From Mycolicibacterium lacusdiani (lineage in GTDB: Bacteria; Actinomycetota; Actinomycetes; Mycobacteriales; Mycobacteriaceae), in contig NZ_JAKCFC010000001.1 of assembly GCF_021916785.1 (NCBI RefSeq), positions 744,001-808,000 of the forward strand: a stretch of 64,000 bases of DNA, read 5' to 3'. Shown piece after piece: positions 16,967 to 25,203 of the stretch. Within the stretch, counting starts at the first letter, position 1; each line of letters begins with the position of its first letter. Below the pieces are notes generated by a model. The model did no database searches. It was given only the letters and a program-made list of their open reading frames with translations, and had not been told where the DNA came from. Made by a program: the position numbers and the translations under genes.

Positions 16967-16999
16967 TGCCTTTCGATTCTCTGGGTCGGGCGGAAGTCG

Positions 17000-17971
17000 T
17001 CAGTGCCCGCCGGCATGGCCGGCGTCGCGCGAAGGCTCTGGCTCGGCCTGATCGGTATTTCCACGCGCGGCGTCCACGACGAACGTGGCGGTGTGCACGA
17101 TGTCATCGACTTTGAAGTCGAGGTAGAGCAGGTAGCGACCGGCGGTGGGTGCGGTCGCCGCGAATGACACCGCAGGCCCGCCGGTGCGGCCCGCTACCGG
17201 CTCAACCCCCTCAGGGTGCACGTGCAGATAAGCCAGGTCTCCCTCACGTAACGCGACGAGGTGCCCATAGGCCCCCAGGTAGGGCTGCAAGGTCGTCACC
17301 GGGTCGCCGTCACGGGTGACCGTCGCAGTGAGCTGCTTCGAGACGCCCGCGCTGAGCGCACCGTCGAGTTCTACGGTGTACCCGGCGATTTCATCCATGG
17401 TGCGTGTGGCAGCCGGGTGCGACGGGGCGAAGTCGCCGGCCACCTCCACGGTGCGGGTGAGGGTGAGTTTCGTGCTGTCTGCTCGGGCAGGCTGAAAGTC
17501 GGCGAACACGCGGTAAGAGCCGGCAGCCTTCCACGTCCAGGGCGTCGACCACGTGCCCGCGGTATGGTCCAGGACCGGGTGTACGTGCGCGAAGTGCTGA
17601 CCATCAGAACGGACGACGATGAGATGCAGCTGCTTGTCGTGCACGGTCGCGTAGTCGAGCAGCGGCTCGCCATCAGGATCGACAATGGCGAAGCTCAACG
17701 TTCCTCGATCACCTGGGGCGATGGGTGCCCGTACCGAGCTGAGCACGTAGCCATCTCGGGCTAGGGACAACCCTGGCGGACCGGCGGACGGAAGGGACAC
17801 CGGCGACGCTTGCCCGGTGGTCGCGGCGCGACCACCAGGGCCATCCGCGCCGGGGTTCTGCGAAGCGGTCACCGCGGTGCCGGGAGCGACGGCCGCGGCT
17901 ACGCCGTACGCAGCAGCAAATGCCATCACCAGCCCCGCACCGAAAGCGGCCAATCGACCTGCGGCGTTCAT
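17000..17971 (-). CDS. Secreted or membrane-anchored HxH protein of the copper operon
   Basis: 323 residues. An N-terminal hydrophobic segment ('LAAFGAGLVMAFAAAYGVAA') serves as signal or anchor. The rest is beta-rich with two related halves, each holding a His pair: 'GQHFAHVHPVLD' and 'YLHVHPEGVE'. The C terminus ends 'DAGHAGGH'. Such HxH pairs suit Cu binding in the periplasm. The ATG overlaps the copZ stop and copA follows 33 bases later. The function is not established to my knowledge; a periplasmic acceptor for copper pumped out by CopA is a reasonable guess. Confidence 0.75.
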   Translation of the reverse strand: MNAAGRLAAFGAGLVMAFAAAYGVAAAVAPGTAVTASQNPGADGPGGRAATTGQASPVSLPSAGPPGLSLARDGYVLSSVRAPIAPGDRGTLSFAIVDPDGEPLLDYATVHDKQLHLIVVRSDGQHFAHVHPVLDHTAGTWSTPWTWKAAGSYRVFADFQPARADSTKLTLTRTVEVAGDFAPSHPAATRTMDEIAGYTVELDGALSAGVSKQLTATVTRDGDPVTTLQPYLGAYGHLVALREGDLAYLHVHPEGVEPVAGRTGGPAVSFAATAPTAGRYLLYLDFKVDDIVHTATFVVDAARGNTDQAEPEPSRDAGHAGGH

Positions 17972-18180
17972 GCGACGCGCACCGCCGAATAGCCGGCCTC
18001 GTCGACGGCGTTGAGAACCTGCGCGTCATCGATGGGACCGGTGGACGTCACGATCAGCGTCCCCGTCGTGGCGCTAACCTCGACGTCTTCAACCCCGGGC
18101 ACCCCGCTCACTTCCTCGCGCACCGACAGCTCGCAATGTCCGCAGGTCATACCCGTGACGGTGTACTCGATCGTGCTCAT
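17968..18180 (-). CDS. copZ: CopZ-like copper chaperone
   Basis: 70 residues, a single HMA domain with the Cu(I) motif 'GMTCGHC' at residues 9-15 and a typical beta-alpha-beta-beta-alpha-beta pattern ending 'AVDEAGYSAVRVA'. GGGAG stands before the ATG at 18180. It is the first gene of the leftward copper operon, directly behind two CsoR/RicR-type operators, and its stop overlaps the next start. It should carry Cu(I) in the cytoplasm to CopA. Confidence 0.9.
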   Translation of the reverse strand: MSTIEYTVTGMTCGHCELSVREEVSGVPGVEDVEVSATTGTLIVTSTGPIDDAQVLNAVDEAGYSAVRVA

Positions 18181-18203
18181 GTCCGGCTCCCATTCCATGG
18201 TAT

Positions 18204-18220
18204 ATACCCCTATGGGGTAT
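18204..18220. promoter_or_regulatory. CsoR/RicR-type copper operator, proximal copy
   Basis: ATACCCC-TAT-GGGGTAT is a perfect 7-bp inverted repeat and contains TACCC-N5-GGGTA, the palindrome I associate with mycobacterial CsoR/RicR repressors. It lies 24 bases before the copZ start, so binding would block the promoter until Cu(I) releases the repressor. Confidence 0.8.
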
Positions 18221-18236
18221 CGATACCTCCTGAACG

Positions 18237-18255
18237 TATACCCCCCGAGGGTATA
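18237..18255. promoter_or_regulatory. CsoR/RicR-type copper operator, distal copy
   Basis: TATACCC-CCCGA-GGGTATA has perfect 7-bp arms around 5 bases. Its centre lies 34 bp from the proximal site, roughly three helical turns, so the two could be bound on the same face. Confidence 0.8.
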
Positions 18256-18343
18256 GCGCAAGGGTGGGGTTCACCGACCATCGAGGTGCCATGCGCGCGT
18301 CAATGCTCTTCGAGCTCTGAACCTTGGGAAGGGATGACCTACG

Positions 18344-18584
18344 ATGCGGGCGCCTCACATGGGCAACGACGGCTGGCCGCTGATGGGCGAGGCGATCGGC
18401 AACGGCGAGCTGATCGTCGTGCTCCATGGCGGTGGGCCCGATCACCACAGCATGAAGCCACTTGCGGATCTGCTTTCGGGTCGGTAACGCGTTGCGCTAC
18501 ATGATATTCGAGGGCATGGCGCACCCGACGCATCTGATGATCGCAGTTGCGCGCAGGGAGGCAGCACGATTTGAACGTGGACCA
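18344..18584 (+). pseudogene. Fragment of an alpha/beta-hydrolase gene
   Basis: The frame from 18344 reads 'GELIVVLHGGGPDHHSMKPL' then 'LADLLSGR', a TAA, and continues in frame as 'RVALHDIRGHGAPDASDD'. HGGGP is the oxyanion-hole motif and 'DIRGHG' the next conserved strand of this fold. The TAA stands where a Tyr is usual. The nucleophile elbow and the rest are missing after about 18584. Confidence 0.6.
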
Positions 18585-18689
18585 AGGCAAGCGGCAACGT
18601 GCGCGTGGTGAAGCCAGCTTGCCGTTTACCCTTGCAGCGCAAACGCGTTGCCAGGCAGACGGTTCGAAGGGGCTGCGAGACCTGCACAT

Positions 18690-18850
18690 GCCACACCGTG
18701 TTCGGCACACATCGACCACGACGCTTGGTACGTAGCGTTCGACGCCGCGTGCCGCGACGTTCGGCGGTGCCGTTTCTCCGCGCTGACCGGTACACGGCCG
18801 ACCGCGCGCGACCGGGCGCACCCGCTACTGCGGTTCCATCCCGTTGGCCG
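18690..18850 (+). pseudogene. Possible remnant of an Ada/AlkA N-terminal domain
   Basis: Minus the frameshifts, 'HIDHDAWYVAFDAACRDVRR' followed by 'CRFSALTGT' recalls the start of Ada-type methylphosphotriester domains (a D-H-D-x-x-Y start, then a 'RFF..V.TTG' strand). The zinc Cys ligands are not recoverable. Tentative. Confidence 0.25.
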
Positions 18851-19613
18851 GTTTAATCAAGGCGTAGTAGGCGTATCGGCTGTCGAGGCGGTTGCGCGGA
18901 ACGAGAGTGGCTAGCTGCGGCTCGAGGCCGCACTCGCCGGCGAGTGTCCAGAACCCCTCGATCGTGAACGTAGTATTGAGCGCCAAGTTGCGAGCGTAGG
19001 CCAAGCCGATCCGTCCGCGGGTGTGGCCGTCGCTGGTGTGATATTTCACCTGCACGAGGGCCATTCCGCCCGGTCGAAGCACGCGTTGGGCGATGCGGAG
19101 GATGGTGCGCACGGCGTCGACTCCGGTGGTCAACTCGATGACGTAGAGGCATAGGAACAGGTCGCACGCGTGGCGCAGGCCGTCGGCGGCTGCGTTGGGG
19201 TCGGCGAGATCGATGAGCAGGGTGTCCACCAGGGTGTTGCAGACGGCCTGCACTTGGCGGGAGCACTCGGCAAGGTTGTCCGGCGAAACGTCGGCGGCGA
19301 TGAAGCGCTCGACATGCGGCGCGAAGGCCACGGCGTTGGCTCCCCCACCCGCCCCCCACTCGATGATCGTTGTCGCAGTGTCGACCTCTAGTGCGCGAGC
19401 GAACCGCTGATAGATCTCCCAGTGGTCCCTACCGACCTCCGCGAAGGCCTCGTCACCGATTCCGTTTCGCCAGTGCGAATTCGAGTTCCACGACTGGTCG
19501 CCATCGGAGGCGGACCAGTATCGGGCCGCTTGTCTCTTGATACGGGCGTCGTGTCGTCCTGGCATGAGCAGCCGGACGGCGGCCACGATGATCTCTTCGC
19601 CGCGCGCGGGCAT
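18825..19613 (-). CDS. SAM-dependent methyltransferase
   Basis: About 262 residues from ATG 19613; TTG 19619 or ATG 19565 are alternatives, none with a clear ribosome site. A class I Rossmann methyltransferase is indicated by motif I 'IIEWGAGGGANAVAF', the acidic end of strand 2 'FIAADVSPDNL' and 'DLFLCLYVIELT' at motif IV. The C-terminal part ('RVLRPGGMALVQVKYHT') is the usual post-II strand. Substrate unknown. It follows the orphan response regulator gene on the same strand with a 60-base gap and is probably cotranscribed with it. Confidence 0.75.
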   Translation of the reverse strand: MPARGEEIIVAAVRLLMPGRHDARIKRQAARYWSASDGDQSWNSNSHWRNGIGDEAFAEVGRDHWEIYQRFARALEVDTATTIIEWGAGGGANAVAFAPHVERFIAADVSPDNLAECSRQVQAVCNTLVDTLLIDLADPNAAADGLRHACDLFLCLYVIELTTGVDAVRTILRIAQRVLRPGGMALVQVKYHTSDGHTRGRIGLAYARNLALNTTFTIEGFWTLAGECGLEPQLATLVPRNRLDSRYAYYALIKPANGMEPQ

Positions 19614-19674
19614 GCTCAACCCCGTCGGCTGGTGACGGCACTGGCTGTCGCGCGCGGGCGGCGCGGTCGCGCGG

Positions 19675-20403
19675 TCACGCGGCCGGCGGCGCGGCCAGGC
19701 AGTATCCGACGCCGCGCACGCTCAGCACCAGGGCCGGTTCTTCGGAATCGTCTCCGAGTCGGCGGCGCAGCGCAGCGATGTGCACGCTGATCCGTTCGGT
19801 GTTTGCGCTCGACCGCGATCCCCAGACCGCCTCCATCAGATCCCGGCGGGTGACCACGGCACCGCGCCGCCTGGCCAGCTCGACCAAGATGTCGAACTGG
19901 GTACGAGTCAGCCCGATCCGCTCGTCTGCGATTCGCACCTCCCGTCGACCAACGTCGATCGACAACGGTCCGTACGAATATCGCCGTGGCATGGGGTCGC
20001 CGCCTTCTGCAAGCGCTTCGTTGGCCTGCCATCTCCGCAGCGCGGCCCGCACCCGCGCCGCAAGCTCGCGGCTACTGCGCGGACCGGTGAGGACGTCGTC
20101 AGCGCCGGCCCGCAAGCCGGCCACGACGACATTCTCGTTAGCCGCGCTCGAGCACATCGTGACGTGGGAATCGCAGACGCCGCGTATTTCTCGGCACACC
20201 TGCATCACCGAACCACCCAGGAGATCCACGTCGAGCGCGACGAACCCCGGCTGCAGCCGCTGGGCGGCGCCCACCGCCTCATCACCGCCGTCGGCCACCA
20301 CCAAGGAGACCTCATCGGTGCGGAAATGGTCGGCGACCGCCTCGATCCACCTGAGGTGGTCACCGACGATCAACATCGTCGCCGGGACCGGTTCCGTCGC
20401 CAT
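19675..20403 (-). CDS. OmpR-family response regulator with degenerate receiver
   Basis: 242 residues from ATG 20403; GTG 20433 would place the start next to the dyad at 20434. The receiver domain lacks key residues: the acidic pair is Gly-Asp ('MLIVGDHLRW') and the conserved Lys is replaced ('VLTGPRSSREL' where K-P is expected), though the phospho-acceptor Asp persists in 'FVALDVDLLGG'. The C-terminal winged helix is complete ('IGLTRTQFDILVELARRRGA', then 'HIAALRRRLGDD' and 'VLSVRGVGYCLA'). No histidine kinase is adjacent, so it is probably an orphan working without phosphorylation. The TAC-N11-GTA dyad just upstream suggests BlaI-type control. Confidence 0.8.
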   Translation of the reverse strand: MATEPVPATMLIVGDHLRWIEAVADHFRTDEVSLVVADGGDEAVGAAQRLQPGFVALDVDLLGGSVMQVCREIRGVCDSHVTMCSSAANENVVVAGLRAGADDVLTGPRSSRELAARVRAALRRWQANEALAEGGDPMPRRYSYGPLSIDVGRREVRIADERIGLTRTQFDILVELARRRGAVVTRRDLMEAVWGSRSSANTERISVHIAALRRRLGDDSEEPALVLSVRGVGYCLAAPPAA

Positions 20404-20433
20404 CAAGCCGTCACGCATTAGGAAATACTGCAC

Positions 20434-20450
20434 TACTACGTAGAACAGTA
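20434..20450. promoter_or_regulatory. BlaI-type operator (TAC-N11-GTA), response-regulator promoter
   Basis: TACTACGTAGAACAGTA fits the 17-bp dyad repeated through the window. It lies directly upstream of the response regulator read leftward. Confidence 0.55.
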
Positions 20451-20641
20451 CTGACTCTTGACAGCGGCGTGTCGAATTCGCCCCCTTCCGTGAAGCCGAT
20501 ACACACAGCCGCGAAAGGCATAGCGCGCCCGAACTTTCGCGCGCCGCGCCGTGGCCAGCGAATTGTTACGCAAGCGAGACTTGAGGCGCAAGTCACCTCA
20601 CGTGACCGGTGTTAACGTTTGGTCTGAACGTGTTACCTACG

Positions 20642-20658
20642 TACTGCCCTGCTACGTA
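20642..20658. promoter_or_regulatory. BlaI-type operator before the NlpC/P60 gene
   Basis: TACTGCCCTGCTACGTA: the right half CTACGTA is identical to the best site at 52102. It lies about 90 bases before the GTG at 20749. Confidence 0.55.
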
Positions 20659-20748
20659 GACGGTTGGCGGTCGGTCGGCAAGCATCCGGTGATCGACGCG
20701 GGATCTACCCATGCGCTGCGCCGGCCGACGACCGAGAAGGCGAGGACC

Positions 20749-21450
20749 GTGTCCACGAAGCTCCACCGGCGCCTGAAGGCGCTGAGCTGTATGGCCATCG
20801 TCGCGCTGGCAGTGACCCTAGCCGCGCCCGCGGCCGCGCAACCGGGCGACGGAACCTTGGATCCAAGCCTTCCACAGGTTGTCAGTGCTGGCGCACCCGG
20901 CGACCCTCTCGCCATCGCCAATGCCTCACTTCGCGCCACCGCCATGGCTACCGAGACCACGATGAACCTCGGCCGCAACTTCCTGCGCACTTTGGGTTTC
21001 GGGGGCGCCGAACCCAGCGCCGCTCCGCTCGCGTCAGGCCGTGTGTCGGGCAGTCAGGCGATCGAGTACGTCATTCGCCGTGCAGGCACACAGCTCGGGG
21101 TGCCTTATTCATGGGGCGGCGGCAGCGTGACCGGACCTAGCCGCGGCATCGACCAGGGCGCTGGCACAGTTGGTTTCGACTGTTCAGGACTGACTCGTTT
21201 CGCCTTCGCTGGTGTTGGCATTCTGCTACCCCGCTGGTCCGGTGACCAGTACAACGCTGGCCGCAAGGTCCCTCCGTCGCAGGCCCGCCGAGGCGACCTG
21301 TTGTTCTGGGGCCCCGGAGGCAGTCAGCACGAGGCGCTCTATTTGGGTAACGGCCAAATGCTGGAGGCCCAACAGACGGGTGTTCCGATCAAGATCTCAC
21401 CGGTGCGCAAGGCCGGAATGACGCCTTACGTCACGCGCATCATCGAGTGA
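20749..21450 (+). CDS. Secreted NlpC/P60 peptidoglycan endopeptidase, RipB/RipA-like
   Basis: 233 residues from GTG 20749, preceded by GAAGG and starting a proper signal peptide ('MAIVALAVTLAAPAAAQ'); the open frame upstream (20551) is not used. The C-terminal NlpC/P60 domain has the nucleophile Cys in 'GFDCSGLTRFAF', the His in 'GSQHEALYLGNG' and a final 'GMTPYVTRIIE', as in mycobacterial RipA and RipB, with the 'GIDQGAGTVGFDCSG' lead-in. Catalytic Cys and His are kept, unlike in RipD. It should cleave D-Glu-mDAP bonds of peptidoglycan stems during septation or wall turnover. The upstream operator places it in the predicted BlaI regulon. Confidence 0.88.
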   Translation: MSTKLHRRLKALSCMAIVALAVTLAAPAAAQPGDGTLDPSLPQVVSAGAPGDPLAIANASLRATAMATETTMNLGRNFLRTLGFGGAEPSAAPLASGRVSGSQAIEYVIRRAGTQLGVPYSWGGGSVTGPSRGIDQGAGTVGFDCSGLTRFAFAGVGILLPRWSGDQYNAGRKVPPSQARRGDLLFWGPGGSQHEALYLGNGQMLEAQQTGVPIKISPVRKAGMTPYVTRIIE

Positions 21451-21732
21451 CGCGCCCGTACAGCATCCGCATCTGCCCATCATTGCCAGTCGGGCAGGCA
21501 TGCGGCCCCGGGCCTGGACCCGAGCCCGGACCGGAATGTCGGTCATGGTGTTGTTCGGCGCCGGGATGGGCAGGCTCGGAACGCGGACGTTGTCGACGTC
21601 ATCGATATTCACGGCCGAACACCGCTGCCCAACCGCCGCAGCTACACCCGGCTAGTGCAACCCGAGCGGAAGCTGACCGGGATGGATCGGTGGCACGGCG
21701 CTATGGTCGCTTAGGCGTGGTGAATACCCGGG

Positions 21733-22390
21733 GTGGTGACGCAGCTGCCGCACCGTGCTGGAGCGGCTCGGCGCTACTGCGCCCAGGCGTGTTGGCCTAG
21801 GCCGAATCGATCGGCACCACCGATGCACACGCCCACCATGCGTTCAGGTGATTGCCGCAACATCGGCTTTGTTGGTGCTCGATGGGCACGGCGCCCGACA
21901 CGTCGGAACGAACCTGGTCGTGCCCGCCGACGCGCCACACCAGATCGCGGTCGGCGCCCAGGAGGCCACGGGTGTGTCTGGACCCGGCCTCCGCGCCGGG
22001 CCGGGCCGCGCATTCGCAAGCCGTCCGCTCCGGATGGACGGTCACCCCCGGTGGCCTAGTTTGACGAGACGACGAGCGGTGGCCGCGGTCGTCGACGAGC
22101 TGATCACAAGCCTGGCACCCACCCCTGTCCTTCGAGACAGAGACGCAGTGCGCCATCCCGCCGTCGATGACGCATGCGTCTGTTGCCTGACCTCGTGGCG
22201 GCTGGCGGGTCAGCGGAGCCAAATCCGCTGCATTGGTGGGGATCTCGGCGAGCCGGTTCACCTACCTATTAGCAGGTCGGCATCCCGTTGCGGCGCTACG
22301 CGTTTGGACGCGACTGCGGACCGCAATCACCCTGGTCCAGGGCGGAGACGACCTCACTGGCGCGGGCCCAAAGATCGTGGTCGGTCTGTG
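21733..22390 (+). pseudogene. Decayed copy of the AraC-type regulator at 7830
   Basis: Three-frame reading recovers 'SGSALLRPGVLA', a TAG, 'AESIGTTDAHAHHAF', 'QVIAATSALLVLDGHGARH', 'TNLVVPADAPHQIAVGAQ' and 'RNHPGPGRRRPHWRG' (out of frame), all in the order of the intact protein at 7830-8615. At least two frameshifts and several stops are present, and the second helix-turn-helix is gone. Confidence 0.8.
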
Positions 22391-22430
22391 ATCGGTTTTG
22401 ACACACGCTGTGCGGCCAGGTCTCGACATC

Positions 22431-22447
22431 TACTGAGTAACCTAGTA
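22431..22447. promoter_or_regulatory. BlaI-type operator before a 68-aa ORF
   Basis: TACTGAGTAACCTAGTA, with a TTGACA-like hexamer about 30 bases upstream, precedes the ORF at 22526. Confidence 0.6.
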
Positions 22448-22525
22448 GAAGTACTGGGGAGCAGCGGATTTCGTCGGCAGCCGCTACGCATCCAGCCACT
22501 GCTCATAGACCTGAGAAGGAGATCG

Positions 22526-22732
22526 ATGTTCGCTGCGACGCCCATCTTCGACGCTTTGGCCGAAAAATTGCTGGGTCGGGAAACTGACTTCGTACCGCAA
22601 TGGCTGACCGTTCGTCGTAACGGGTACAGCGAGTCACCGCCGAATGGGTGGGCCCGCCATCAACTCCCCCGGTCAGCTTTGCATTCATCCGACGTCCCCG
22701 GCGGTGCGCGCCGCATGTCTAGCACCGACTGA
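22526..22732 (+). CDS. Small hypothetical protein, operator-linked
   Basis: 68 residues ('MFAATPIFDALAEKLLGRE' at the start) with a strong ribosome site AGAAGGAG and a BlaI-type dyad 80 bases upstream, which argue that it is or was expressed. No signal peptide or membrane segment; the C-terminal half is Ser/Pro/Arg-rich and may be out of the original frame. I do not recognise it. Confidence 0.4.
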   Translation: MFAATPIFDALAEKLLGRETDFVPQWLTVRRNGYSESPPNGWARHQLPRSALHSSDVPGGARRMSSTD

Positions 22733-22915
22733 AGCTTCCTTGTCCGCTTGGGGATGCGCCCGTACGTGGTCCCTGGTCTGCCACCCCCTTCCCCGCGGCG
22801 TGAAGCCAAGTCGTGGGGAGTTTGGCGCAGTGGTGTTCGTTTCGAACTCGGTCAACCTCGCAATGGCAGGACCGACCTCCTACGGCGGCCTTACGTGACG
22901 GCTGCGCCGACTGGC

Positions 22916-23854
22916 TCAACTGCAGACGAGCACACCGGAAGCGGCCAGCGTCAGACCCGCCAATGGCGCCAGCGCGATGAGGCCCGCCGCGCCGGCCAGC
23001 GCAGCCTCCCTGCCCCGCAAGCGGTTTACTGGCGGCAGGGTCAATCGCTCGACGCGACTCACCACGGCGACATCGGCGGCACCCAACGCCGTCGCTGGCG
23101 CCGCGCCAGCCAGCGCGAGCAGCCCACGCAACACGGTGTGGCGGCCGAACCGTCGGGCCGCGGCATCATCGGCGCACATCTCCAGCAACCGCGTCACCTC
23201 CAGGGCGCCGTCTCGCATCAGCGCCAGCCGCGGCAGCACCGACGCCACCGCGCGCACGAAGATGGTTACCTCGAGGTGGCGTCCGCGTACGTGGGCCCAC
23301 TCATGGGCGAGCACCGCCTTCATCTCGTCTCCGTCGAGGGCGGCGACGGCGGCGCTGGTCATCACGATCGTTGACGGCTTGCCGGCTACGCAGTAGGCGG
23401 CGCGGACATCGGCGTTGACCACGAAAGTGCGGTGGTCGAGGATGGGACGGCCCACCAGCCGGATGCCGTGGGCGTGGCCGTGGGCAAGCGTCCGCAACCG
23501 CGTCACGGCGCACACCAGTCGGACGGAGACAACCAAGACCGCCCCGACCACCGCGCCGGCGCTAAGCAGCAGCACCGCCCGTGGTGCGCCACCAGACTGG
23601 CCAGCGAGCAGCCGACATACGAACTCGATGCATGAGTCGATGAAGGTGTGCCGCTGGCTCCCGTGCGCGACCTCATCGACAACGATCAACACTGCCGAAA
23701 CTAGCCAGGTCGCAAGCACGCTGACGATTGCGATCAACCACATCGCTACACCCAGCCGGGGGACGCGTCCCGCCCTGGTGAGCGCCCGCAGCACCGGCGG
23801 ACCACCTAGGAGAATCGCCGCGCTATACAGCAGCAGGCAAGCGGCCAGGCTCAC
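22916..23854 (-). CDS. BlaR/M56-family membrane metallopeptidase (first copy)
   Basis: 312 residues with about four hydrophobic segments and the zinc-peptidase motif HExxH in 'VLAHEWAHVRGRH', plus the downstream 'EMCADDAAARR' that supplies a further ligand. This is the M56 family of BlaR1/MecR1 (M. tuberculosis relative Rv1845c). The C-terminal penicillin-binding sensor of staphylococcal BlaR1 is absent: the protein ends shortly after the last helix. The start overlaps the stop of the BlaI gene by 4 bases. By analogy it inactivates the BlaI partner by proteolysis on an unknown envelope signal. Confidence 0.87.
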   Translation of the reverse strand: MSLAACLLLYSAAILLGGPPVLRALTRAGRVPRLGVAMWLIAIVSVLATWLVSAVLIVVDEVAHGSQRHTFIDSCIEFVCRLLAGQSGGAPRAVLLLSAGAVVGAVLVVSVRLVCAVTRLRTLAHGHAHGIRLVGRPILDHRTFVVNADVRAAYCVAGKPSTIVMTSAAVAALDGDEMKAVLAHEWAHVRGRHLEVTIFVRAVASVLPRLALMRDGALEVTRLLEMCADDAAARRFGRHTVLRGLLALAGAAPATALGAADVAVVSRVERLTLPPVNRLRGREAALAGAAGLIALAPLAGLTLAASGVLVCS

Positions 23855-24240
23855 TGGCGCTTGGCATTGGTGGCGCGTTTCGACACGCGGCGCAGTGCCG
23901 AACGCAGCCTCTCGGACTCCTCCGGTCCGATCTGTTCGATGAAATGGTTCAGCACCAGTTCGGAGCGACCTCCCCCGTCAAGCGCCTCGCGCATCAAACG
24001 GGCGGTGTGCTCCTCGCGGGTCATCACCGCCCAATAGCGGTATGCGCGACCGTCGCGTTCGCGGTCGAGCCAGCCTTTGGTGTGGAGATTGTCCATCGTG
24101 GACATCACCGTGGTGTAGGCAATCTGCCGCTGCTGTGCCATTTCCTCGAATATCTCGCGCACCGTCACGGTGTAGGGATCGTGGTCCCACATGCGATCCA
24201 TCACTGCGGCCTCCAGCTCGCCGAAACCCCGAACCCTCAC
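23851..24240 (-). CDS. BlaI/MecI/CopY-family transcriptional repressor (first copy)
   Basis: 129 residues: an N-terminal winged helix ('GFGELEAAVMDRMWDHD', then 'IAYTTVMSTMDNLHTKGWL', the family's recognition segment) and a C-terminal dimerisation region ('GGGRSELVLNHFIEQIGPEE'). It is close to the second copy at 47727-48113. BlaI-family proteins bind dyads with TAC and GTA arms, as found repeatedly in this window. No clear copy of the 17-bp site lies directly before this gene, so its own control is uncertain. Confidence 0.9.
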   Translation of the reverse strand: MRVRGFGELEAAVMDRMWDHDPYTVTVREIFEEMAQQRQIAYTTVMSTMDNLHTKGWLDRERDGRAYRYWAVMTREEHTARLMREALDGGGRSELVLNHFIEQIGPEESERLRSALRRVSKRATNAKRQ

Positions 24241-24847
24241 CGCACAACCTCCACGTCGTTGCTGGGCAGCCTACCTCGCGGCCCTGTCAATACCGCGGAC
24301 GCGCAGTGGTCACCGCGCGTTCCCATGGCGGGCTCGGTTGCACTTCCTCTGTACGCAGGTTCTCCGTCAGTCATCGGGTGACCCCGAAGGCACGGCGATG
24401 ATGCCGGGGATCGCCGTCGCTCACGACGAGTGCGGGCCGCCCGCGGCCCCACACGGCCGTCGGGAAGCGCCTCGTCCCGTTTGGTCTCAATTGGCCAAGT
24501 CGGCGATGCCGCGGCAGGATCGGACAATTCCCTCTGGTTCGGTCGACGTATGCGGAGTATCGGGAAGGCGATTCTCTCCCCTAAGACCGACAGGCCGCCG
24601 TGGTACTCAGCCAGCTGTGCACGACGCCAGCACACTCATCAACAGGTAGCACCGATGTCGCCGCCCACGTCGCGCAGCTTTACCAAGGCACCCGGGGTCA
24701 TGCGCACGAAGATGGAGTTGGCCAGCTGCTCACTCGGCACGCCGGCGGCCGCGGCGACGCCCGCAGACACGGCCAAGCCGATCCCCCGTCGCATGCACGG
24801 CCTTACCGCAGGTGGCGGTGAAGAACCACCGGGCCAAACGGGTCCCT
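24241..24847. other. Stretch without a convincing gene
   Basis: A 51-codon minus-strand frame (24639-24794, with 'GLAVSAGVAAAAGV') has some protein character but no ribosome site and no recognised family. Nothing else is supported. Confidence 0.35.
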
Positions 24848-25081
24848 TCAGATACGACGTGAGCCGCGCATCGTCGGTTCGTCCGCCGCCACCGAGCTGG
24901 TGTCGGCCGCGCGGGTCACCCGTGGTGCGCGGGCGCGCTCGGGGCCGGGCAACAGCGCCGCGGTGGCCACGATGGCCGTCATCCAACACGCGATGAGAAC
25001 GCCGACAAGTAGTGGCCAGTCATGCCAATCACCGCCCATCACCGGATGCGTCATCAGGTCGGCAGCCGTCACCGTGCTCAT
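24848..25081 (-). CDS. Small single-pass membrane protein
   Basis: 77 residues from the ATG at 25081, which has a strong ribosome site (GAGGAGG). One hydrophobic segment ('WPLLVGVLIACWMTAIVATAALL') is preceded by 'HPVMGGDWHDW', whose His, Met and Trp residues could contact metal, and followed by a basic, Ala-rich cytoplasmic tail. It is divergent from the two-component system at 25204, with the direct-repeat box in between, so it may be controlled by the same regulator. Confidence 0.55.
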   Translation of the reverse strand: MSTVTAADLMTHPVMGGDWHDWPLLVGVLIACWMTAIVATAALLPGPERARAPRVTRAADTSSVAADEPTMRGSRRI

Positions 25082-25140
25082 CTCGCCCTCCTCAGTCACC
25101 ACGGTGTGTCCTGCGGGCTGCGATACAGGTGTTGGTCGTG

Positions 25141-25157
25141 TGAAGATTCGTTGAAGA
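25141..25157 (-). promoter_or_regulatory. Predicted response-regulator box, autoregulatory site
   Basis: On the minus strand TCTTCAACGAATCTTCA: two TCTTCA units spaced 11 bp, the usual direct-repeat layout for OmpR/PhoP-type regulators. It lies 47 bases before the response-regulator start. Close copies are at 27935 and 28327. Confidence 0.6.
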
Positions 25158-25203
25158 TGACGCTTGGCGACGTCTGTGCGCCGGACCCGGCACCATGAAC
25201 GTC

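Noticed and set aside
24639..24794. A 51-codon minus-strand frame
   Set aside because: Some hydrophobic character but no ribosome site and no known family; left as uncertain.
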